This document shows positions 56,196 to 64,000 of a stretch of DNA of 64,000 bases, piece after piece. How positions within the stretch are numbered: position 1 is the stretch's first letter; each line of letters starts with the position of its first letter. Source of the stretch: Ostrinia nubilalis. Lineage: Eukaryota; Arthropoda; Insecta; Lepidoptera; Crambidae. Below the pieces are notes generated by a model. It did not search any database, was not told the origin of the DNA, and was given only the letters and a program-made list of their open reading frames with translations. A program made the translations under genes and the position numbers. The stretch spans positions 11,108,001-11,172,000 of the forward strand of contig NC_087095.1 in assembly GCF_963855985.1 (NCBI RefSeq), in the 5' to 3' direction.

Positions 56196-57130
56196 ACATC
56201 CGTCTGACGTCATTGGAGAAAGTAATAAAATTAATTAGGTTCCCAACGATAAACTGACCGATTTCGGTACACAAAGCTAGGAGCATTCAAACCCTATTTA
56301 GTAAATATGGACTTTTACTTCCATTTAGGTATCTTTTTTCTCTTTATGTTCATTTGTCTTTTCATAATAGAACTTACAAAATAAAATGTAACATGTTTTG
56401 TCCTTTCGTACTCTTAATATTCCGAGTCTTTATAAGTTTTTTGGAGTCGCTGAAGATGGAGCTGGTCTACCTCGTTCCACATAGTTGAGGATATTGGGTT
56501 TTATAGTATTTTCTTTCGTCATTCCCTTCGTTTTTGGAGGTGTTGGGGTGCCTTTTGTATTTATTTTCTTTTGTGATGATAAACTTGGTGAGCCTGAACC
56601 ATCTCGTTTCCTTTTATCTCTGGTTAATTATTATTATTATTATTACTCTTAATATTGATAAGAATCGATCGATCGATTTGCTCAAATATCTCTTCAAACC
56701 TCCAAATTCGTAGAAAAAACACTAACCGAATAATAATCAAAACACTTCCAGATAAAGTAATGAAAAGTACTTGATGAGATGAGACAACATTCTCGGAGGA
56801 ATTCAACAGTAAAGGAACAATTTGGAGGAACAAATACGTAGTTACATTGTTACTAAGATCACGAACTGGTAAGGCTTGACTTAGTTTACGTGGGACACAA
56901 GTTTATGGGCGTCGTAAAATAATGGAAGTACTACCGCTGTAATAAATGTGTAGGGCAGGTAAGAGAAAGTAAACAAACTACAGGTATTACAGCTTGACTC
57001 GTAGTAATGAGAGGTTTTGTCGAAACAATTAGCCTTTTAGGGGATACGACATATTATTTGATTGTAGCTTCTGTCCCCGGCTTTGCCTGCGTAGATTTAA
57101 TTATATTTTGTTCTATGTGATAACTGATAA
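56196..57130. other. No gene recognised; (ATT)n at 56.62 kb
   Basis: Unassigned apart from an ATT microsatellite at about 56626-56645. GCTTCTGTCCCCGGCTTTGC near 57067 resembles a degenerate Helitron 3' hairpin, but its CTAG end is missing. Confidence 0.4.
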
Positions 57131-57131
57131 T

Positions 57132-57260
57132 AGCCGAACGGTGAAGAGGTCGGTCTGGCTGACTCGTGATCTGAGGAACGTGGGTTCGATTCCCGCTGCT
57201 GGACTATTGTGGTGATTTCACTCGTAACACGAGCATATTATTTAGCTTACCACGAGGAGT
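57132..57260 (+). mobile_element. tRNA-derived SINE, second family
   Basis: Box A-like CGGTGAAGAGG is followed about 40 bp later by box B GGTTCGATTCC (57183-57193). The body contains GTGGTGATTTCACTCGTAAC and AGCTTACCACGAGG. The head differs from that at 23.79 kb. The 3' end is not sharply defined (TCTTCTTCTTCTT run). Confidence 0.55.
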
Positions 57261-58131
57261 TAAAATATCATTTAAAAATCTTCTTCTTCTTATTTACTAA
57301 AGAAAGTTGGAGATAGAATTATTTCAATTTATGTACGAGTACGAGAGGAACCTTAGAATCGAGATCACTTTGCGACTACGACATTGCTACGAGAATCTCG
57401 TACTACGAAAAACACTTGTCGCAACAATGGAGGAATAAAAAATCCAGAGATCTTACCACAAAATATTACGGTCACTTAGTGGACTCTATAGAAAAACGTA
57501 ATATTATGATGGTATATGTCTTTTGGTAGTTACAGTGCAGTCCGTCTGATGTCTTTGCACAGATGGAAAAATGCTACTAGGTACGAAGTTTTAAACTCTT
57601 CCTGTTTTCTTCTGCAGATTCAAAAATAGAATGACTTTCAGAATACTAACTTACCTACATTTTATTGGTAGTCAAGCAGTAGGTTTTGACTACATTGCTA
57701 TAGGAGTTGCCGCGGTGGGAACGAGTGGTGGAATAATTCTCATTGCCCGCATAAATAAAGTGAATTCAAATTGAAACTAACTAAACAAATTGACAATTGA
57801 AGTGTAATTTGCACTACAGTAAGCAGGATCGTCCGGTTGAAAGCATTTATTTAAAACCATTATGTAGTTTGGCTCGGGGCCCATATTGTGGTTATATTTC
57901 AGTATTTTATGTTATTTTTCTCTACAGACCTTAACATTAAACAAAATCCTACAAAATATTTGGTGTCAGTTATGATTAAGAGTTAGATTGAACAGCTTAA
58001 ATTGCAATTTATTTTTGTTCTATCAGTATTTTTGCTTCAAATACATTATGATATTGGATTTCAATTCTTTACGTCGCGACGTCATTAATCACAGTGGTAC
58101 TGTCTCAGCTATGTTAAAAGACGCAATTCAA
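57261..58131. other. No gene recognised
   Basis: Unassigned. Confidence 0.35.
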
Positions 58132-58424
58132 CAAAAAACCGGCCAACTGCGAGTCGAACTCGCGCACCGTGGGTTCCGTCCAAACCTGTATATAGGAAAG
58201 TAGGCTTTCGAGCAAAAAATGACAAAAAAAAATCACGATTTTTGTAAAGGAGACCCACTTAAATTTTTATTTTATTGTTTCTGTTTTTAGTTGTTGATAT
58301 AATGGCTTCAGGAATTTCAACTATCTAGCTAATACGGTTCATGAGACGCAGCCTGGTGACAGACAAACAGTGAATTCTTAGAGACCCGTTTTTCCCTTTT
58401 GAATACGGAACCCTAAAAATAAAT
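58132..58424 (-). mobile_element. Lepidopteran dispersed repeat (shorter relative of 13.48 kb)
   Basis: Forward strand: AAAAAACCGGCCAACTGCGA at the left and TACGGAACCCTAAAAA at the right, so on the reverse strand it runs AGGGTTCCGTA to TTGGCCGGTTTTTT like the 13.48-kb element. Near the GGCC end, GCGAGTCGAACTCGC forms a hairpin at the same place as the different hairpin in the other copy. Confidence 0.75.
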
Positions 58425-60726
58425 TTCCACAAACGATTTATTGGCAGTGACATATTTTATTTTGACTGCTTTGGTAAAATGTGTCACGAGATTATTTTCG
58501 TTTTGGTTCGTTTCATATTCTCTTTTAAGAAAGAATACTTTGTTAATTCAAATGAATAATACCTACGTCTCTCACATGTATGTTCAAAACGCGTGAGATA
58601 ATAATGATCTGTGGTTATTTTTGTCTCTGAATAGGGATATATATTTTCGTTTATATTTCACCAATGACAACAGAAGCATTTTCTCGCGCTTAAAAGTAAT
58701 TTCTGAAAGAAAAGTGAAGCACGAAATGATGAAACGGAAAGAAAGAACCAAACCAAAGTATTTCTAAGGGATCAAAGAGTTTGTACCTATTCTATTTTTA
58801 CTTCTGAACGACAGACAGGACTAGAGAAACTATTGTGATAGTTCAAATAATCAAATACAAGGATTTCGCAAAAAAGATAGTGTTTCCTTTGACCTTCCTA
58901 AGGAATAGTTGAGAATTTGTTTGATTACATTCACATTCGCTTAAATTATGTTAAATTACAAATTTTAAAAATGAATTTAAAACGTACCTAATCAGTACCT
59001 ACGTTCCATACCTACATGTACCTAAATCATAGAAAAATTTTATAGCGTTAATTTCGCTGTAAAATATACGCTATTGATAAATTTATTGTTTCACTGACAT
59101 TAAGTTCCTTTTCTCTAGACTTCTTAAATATTCCACAAACCTTTGCCTTTGACGTGCGTAGCACGATCACCATATAAATAATCTTAACAACCCTTAACAA
59201 TATCGATAAACGGGAGCAAATATTCTCCGAAACACGCTTGGATATTGCGTTAAAAACTGTGTCAAAGCAAAATTGGCCCATTCGGTCGTATCGGCGAATA
59301 ACCGATGTACTCGTAAAGAGGACTGAAAAATGTGAACTGCGCAGCTGAACCGATGCCAACGGTTACGCGGCTCTGGGCACGCCGTGTTTGCGATGCTGCG
59401 GCTAATCAACTTATTTAAACATTATTTAATTAACAAGGGAACGTTTCTGGCAACTGTTTACAATGCACGGACAGATTCAGATTTATTGCAAGCTATGTTA
59501 AATACGACGTTACAGGATATTATTTGAGGTACAGTGACGCACATCAAACATAAAGAGAGGCAATCAATTAATTACTTATGCCTATTTTCGCATCAAACGC
59601 ATGTTATGAATATTTGTTGACCATTCTTACGACGCAGATTTATCAGATTTGGCTGTGCTAAGTGTAGGCTCATGGTTTTAGAACTACCGCTTTTAGCTTA
59701 ATAAACTTAAAACTTGATTAAAATGTATGTTTTGGATATTTTAAGGTACCTACTCTTTTGCAACCGTAACGAACCATTAGCTTCCTCGACACGCCACGGT
59801 GGGCATAGTTCCTTAATACATCATCCCACAATGACGTCACGTCGCCGAACCGTCTCCGACTCGGAGTCGTTAAAACAATCGTAATTAACTCCCTAATTTA
59901 TGACTCGTTACGACTTGACGTTAATTTCATCTTACAAGACAATGACAAGTAATTATCAGCGACTATACGAAAGATTGAAACACTAATTCGGAAGATTTGA
60001 TGAGTCACAAATTGTTTTTTATTATACGACACTAAAATATTATATCTGAGCGTTTGTTTGTGAAGTTAGCAAGTTAGATACCTAACAACCATAATATAGA
60101 ACAAGTTATCTTAGTTCAATACCAAAGGCCCATTAGTAGGTCTAAGTTCTAAAGTTATATGTCAGAGAATGTAAAGTTTAGTAAGGATTTACAATTCTTA
60201 AGACTCTACAGATAAGTAAGATTTAAAGTGCACGATTAAAATTCAATGTGTTCTTCTCCTTTGCATAATATCTATTTCATAACAGCTGGGGACTAATGTT
60301 AACAGTCTGCAAATAGTCTTATCTCGCACCCGATCGGCATAACACACAGATAAATAAAGACAAATCGTCGAACAAGTTTATGTTAATCCCGTAAAGGGTC
60401 GACTGAGATAAAGTCCTCGGGGATTACAGTGTCGTAACTCGGCTTAGAACGGACACTCTTGACACTATCTGCCACAGTATTCCTCGGATTACCGCTAGAT
60501 TACTATTACTGTATGTGCGAGCCGGGCTAATTGATACTTCGCGTAGTGACTGACTGAGAGATCACAGCGCAAATTGAATGGAAGTTAGCGCTGCCTAATG
60601 TGCGATCGTAAAGCTTAGACTGTAGTTGTCAAATAAACGCTTTTATGATTAAACAGTTAAATACGATTGAAAACTAGCTCTCCAAATGTTGGTATAGTTT
60701 TTGTTTATTACGGCAGGATGGAGTTA
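58425..60726. other. No gene recognised
   Basis: Unassigned. Reverse frames at 59048-59409 overlap one another and show no known motif. Confidence 0.4.
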
Positions 60727-60731
60727 GGCTG

Positions 60732-61258
60732 CGTTTCCATAGAAGTGGATCTGCGCGGAGTTGAGCGGAGCAGAGCCGTGTAAATAGGTAGGTGTTTCCA
60801 CTAAATCTGCGCAGAGATGAGCGGCGCAGGGCTGAGTTGTGTAGCTGGGTGAAGTGGAGCCGACCAGAGCTGAGACTAGCGGAGCGGAGCTGTGAAGTGG
60901 AGATGAGCTGAACGGGGCTGTGAATACAATTTTTCACGCTTTCAATTAATTTTTCGTTCGTTGTCATAATGATAAACGTGCACTCTCGATGCCGGTACAA
61001 GGTCAAACTGGCAACTGCAACAAACTCCCGCGCCTGACGTCTCTGCGCATCCCCGCTCTACACCGCACAGCCCCGCTTCACCCCGCACAGCTCTACTAAG
61101 CTCGACACCGCTGTGCCACGCTTATTCCCGCGCACCATTCTCAACTCCGCTAACACTGTTTTCACTGAATCGGAGCGGAGATGAGATGTGTATTTTGAGC
61201 AATGTGATAGGTCAATTTTTATAAGTCTCTGCTCAGCTCCGAATCAGTGAACACGATC
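60732..61258. mobile_element. GAGCGGAGC-rich inverted element
   Basis: The left half (about 60733-60920) is rich in GAGCGGAGC, GCGGAGCAGAG, GTGGAG-type words. The right half (about 61030-61150) has CCCCGC, CACCCCGCACAGC-type words, broadly the complementary composition. A second GAATCGGAGCGGAGATGAG near 61167 and CTCAGCTCCGAATC near 61231 form an inverted pair. It starts with GGCTGCGTTTCCAT. It looks like a MITE with minisatellite-like arms. The termini are imperfect. Confidence 0.6.
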
Positions 61259-61298
61259 CGAGATTGGTTTATAATTATTGGAAGACAATATTTTGGCA

Positions 61299-61345
61299 CT
61301 GAATCAAATCAAATCAATTTATTTGTTAACATCACTATTTAGTAC
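61299..61345 (-). mobile_element. LINE 3' terminus scrap with (TTTGATT)n tail
   Basis: AATCAAATCAAATCAATTTA then TTTGTTAACATCAC mirrors the start of the 30.61-kb fragment. The body cannot be followed further. Confidence 0.4.
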
Positions 61346-61780
61346 ACTGTACATTGTGGATAGTGCCTCCTCTCTATGCCTCAAGCGTTATGAAATCATT
61401 AACGACTTCTATGACGTTCTACCAGTTTTGTCTAAAAGAACCTCATCTGATAAGTGGACTGTCAAAATCGGCATTCATAAATTATTGCAACTGAGTTAAA
61501 TTTGCACATAAGTAGGTAAGTATACTTACTTACCTTACCGCCCTAGATCAAGCTGCTTAGTTCATATGTAACTACCCACATTAACACTTAAACTTGCTAA
61601 TCCTCTGAGCTATACCGGCAAGCTTTGTTTGGCTTTAGTCTCTGTGATTAGAAGCGTTATGCTCTGTAAGCTTATGAAATCTAACCTTAAATAGGTATAT
61701 GAAACGTATCTGAAACATGTAAACCATTATGCACCGTTTACTCTAATTTCTCATGGAACCGATGATTGACCATATAAATT
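61346..61780. other. No gene recognised
   Basis: Unassigned. The frame up to 61499 lacks motifs. Confidence 0.35.
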
Positions 61781-62041
61781 GTCGGCCGTTTGGTGTAGTG
61801 GTTTCGAAACGGACTACTAGGTATGCCGAGAGGTTCCCGGCCCTGCAGAAATTGAAATGATGAATTTTAATTTCTGTGACGGGTCGGGGTATTACTATGT
61901 ATAATATGTAAGTATTTAAAAAAAAAGTATTTAATAAGTATATTTAGTTTATATTCCTTGTCTAGTACCCATAGTACAAGCTTTGCTTAGTTTGGGACTA
62001 GAAATGTAATGTAAAAAATGTCCAAATAAAAAAAAAAAAAA
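61781..62041 (+). mobile_element. SINE with poly-A tail and damaged B box
   Basis: Box A is TGGTGTAGTGG (61791-61801). The expected B box region reads GAGGTTCCCGGCCC, as if the GGTTCGATTCCC core had lost a few bases. The body ends with TTCCTTGTCTAGTACCCATA, CAAGCTTTGCTTAGTTTGGG and ACTAG, a 3' end I know from moth LINE/SINE families, and then a run of 14 A (62028-62041). It probably cannot be transcribed by RNA polymerase III any longer. Confidence 0.7.
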
Positions 62042-62044
62042 CAT

Positions 62045-62200
62045 GTAGCAATGGAGAATCGACGACCTCGTAAAGGTATCAATCAGGGAGGCGCTGGATG
62101 CAGGCTGCTACCAACCGGGCGATGTGGAAATCATTGGGCCTCCCTTAATGTTCAACAGTGGGTGTCCTGTGGCTGAAATGATGATGATGATGATGACTCT
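62045..62200 (+). mobile_element. RTE-type LINE 3' end fragment plus (GAT)n
   Basis: The conserved tail is recognisable across frameshifts: GACGACCTCGTAAAGGTATC, GCGCTGGATGCAGGCTGCTA, CAACAGTGGGTGTCCTGTGG. It ends in an ATGATGATGATGATGA run, the usual RTE tail. It lies 3 bp after the SINE's A-tail. Confidence 0.75.
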
Positions 62201-63274
62201 AATTTCTGCTTAGCCTAAGGTTGGCTAGAAGATAATGCTATATAGCATTAACAATGCCTTTTTCACCCTGTTCAAAGTGCAAATAAATGTGAATATCTTT
62301 GTTATATCGACGACAATACAATGCAGAAAAACCTGTCTGTATTGGATAAAATTTCCCGGAAAAATTCTCGTTAAGCTGCTACTAGACGGATTATTTCCCA
62401 CCCTCACTTGCACTGAGGCTTTATGCTATTATGCGGAGTGTAAAAAATAAATAAAATATGTGCATTTTAAGGTTACTTTGACAGAAAGCCGGCAGGAATG
62501 AGGCGAGCCGAGAGCGGGCTCGCGACTTTTGACGCTGAATAATTCATATAATCCTTTCAATATCGCCTCCTCAAGGTACCTAAGTTGTTTTTGTCGTTTT
62601 GCTTGTATTGGTCGCCGAGATTATCGGGACATCAAGCGTTAGCATTAGCATAATGCAGTTGAAATGTATATTTGGAAGAAGAAACGCGAGCAGCCAGCGA
62701 CTATTCAAATCAGGTAGACTGAACGCGTCTTCTTAAATTTTCGTCGCGTTCAGCAATGAAAACGTTAGGTTTCAGAAATAATCTTGTAATAATTTATTAA
62801 AAACGTAAGAGAGTGTTTTAGTTGAATCGATATTATTCGAAGTAAGTTACTGTTTTAAGAAATTATTAGTCCTAATCATTATTACTAACCCTACTAACAT
62901 AGTCTCTAAGATCATATTGTTACTACCTGGATTGCATTGATAATAACAGTCAGTAAAACAGTATCTACACTACAATCTTGTTACCTGATAGACTTATTAA
63001 ATGTTACATTTCTACTACCAAACTCTACTTCAAATTAAAATGTACTAAACGCAATTCCATCTAAAGCTAACTGAAATTGGTTGCATCGAGAACTCTTAAC
63101 AAAACAAATTCTACGAACGTAGCCATTATGCAGGTACCTACAATAGATTTACCGAAAGGTATTTAATATGAAACATGATAAATAGCATTTGAACCGTAGA
63201 ATTTGGAATTAGATGTATAGTAGGTACTTGATTACAGGGACTTCAATAATAGAGACGGTTAAATGTTAAACCCC
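62201..63274. other. No gene recognised
   Basis: Unassigned. Confidence 0.35.
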
Positions 63275-63508
63275 AGAGTTATAGAAACCTAATCGACGCA
63301 TTTGTTAGTTTTTTTTTGTTACTTGATATTTTGGCTATTTTTGGATTAGCGTTCCTTATTACATTGGACTTTATTTTTGAGCTTTCTAATTAGAGTTATA
63401 GAAACCTAATCGACGCATTTGTTAGTTTTTTTTTGTTACTTGATATTTTGGCAATTTTTGGATTAGCGTTCCTTATTACATTGGACTTTATTTTTGAGCT
63501 TTCTAATT
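63275..63508 (+). repeat. 117-bp tandem duplication
   Basis: Two head-to-tail copies (63275-63391, 63392-63508) of a unit beginning AGAGTTATAGAAACCTAATC (on the second copy the same word follows TAATT). They differ at one visible position (GGCTATTTTT versus GGCAATTTTT). The unit is non-coding and AT-rich. Confidence 0.95.
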
Positions 63509-64000
63509 ACTTAATGATATTTTTAAAACTACTACGTTGACGAATTTTCATCATTATTGTATTCGATATTGAATCACTACCTCACACTTTTCACTTCAGA
63601 TTCAACTTTACTTTGTCTGATTTGGGTCTCACCCAAGTTCTTATTTTGTTGACACTCGAAAATATTTGATATCACATCGACATCTAAAGGTAATACGGGG
63701 CTATTTCCACCTCTCACAAAGGAAACTCCTACGTAGTAGAGATTTACAGTTTGACCGCCAATAGAACCTCGCCGGTCAAGACAAGTTAGTCGCCAGGGAG
63801 TATTAAACTGTCATTGAACCCGCAACGCAATTAATCAGAACGAATTAGGAGGAGTTCAAGGCTAAGGATTAACTCCTCTAAGGATTTACTAACTGTACTA
63901 AAATTAGATATTTGGATAATTTGGCGAATTTTCATCTAACTGCGTTAGAAATTTATATTTTTGGTGCATCGGTCAATGTCAGCTTGTCTTGGTGTTGAAT
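63509..64000. other. No gene recognised
   Basis: Unassigned up to the window edge. Confidence 0.35.

Noticed and set aside
57067..57105. Helitron 3' end
   Set aside because: Only a weak GTCCCCGGCTTTGC resemblance, and the CTAG terminus is missing.

Overview
This window looks like gene-free, repeat-rich nuclear DNA from a moth or butterfly (Lepidoptera). The base composition is AT-rich and the TAGGTACCTA-type tetramer runs common in moths are frequent. Dispersed repeat families that I recognise as lepidopteran from memory recur throughout. No host protein-coding gene, rRNA or functional tRNA could be supported. The long open frames are short, AT-driven, or belong to transposons. The window could be intergenic, or could lie inside a very large intron.

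Layout. 0-5 kb: an RTE-type LINE 3' end, a 91-bp TA-flanked MITE, a TTA-flanked MITE, a 724-bp full-length fold-back element and a 249-bp Helitron. 5-12 kb: two copies of an inverted-terminus MITE family, another RTE scrap, a small perfect hairpin, a G17 run, and a diverged local duplication near 9.4-9.8 kb. 12-14.6 kb: a nested cluster with PIF/Harbinger-like termini and TTA flanks enclosing a roughly 0.9-kb fold-back element and a dispersed repeat, with a Helitron copy beyond it. 15.0-16.9 kb: an internally deleted Ty1/copia retrotransposon, the only sizeable coding unit. 18.5-20.0 kb: two terminal-inverted-repeat (TIR) elements, one with a probable 10-bp target duplication and a hairpin carrying a tRNA B box. 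22-28 kb: MITEs, a tRNA-derived SINE with a second truncated copy, and a complete small Helitron. 30-48 kb: LINE tails, a GT microsatellite, PIF-like MITEs, a CpG-rich 12-bp minisatellite, more RTE 3' ends, nested fold-back elements, and a fold-back element whose arms differ at about three sites. 48-57 kb: a TA-flanked MITE family, with two MITEs abutting over one TA, and further RTE 3' ends. 57-64 kb: two SINEs, a dispersed repeat, a strand-asymmetric GAGCGGAGC-rich element and a precise 117-bp tandem duplication.

Nothing here forms a cooperating gene system. The biological content is the interplay of non-autonomous mobile elements with host DNA. Several elements are near-perfect fold-backs that would give double-stranded RNA if transcribed. 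The most unusual observations are the miniaturised copia element, the near-identical fold-back at 47.4 kb, the composite element at 19.1-20.0 kb, the shared-TA MITE pair at 56.1 kb and the local duplication at 9.4-9.8 kb. Family names rest on termini, flanks and remembered sequence, because no database search was possible.
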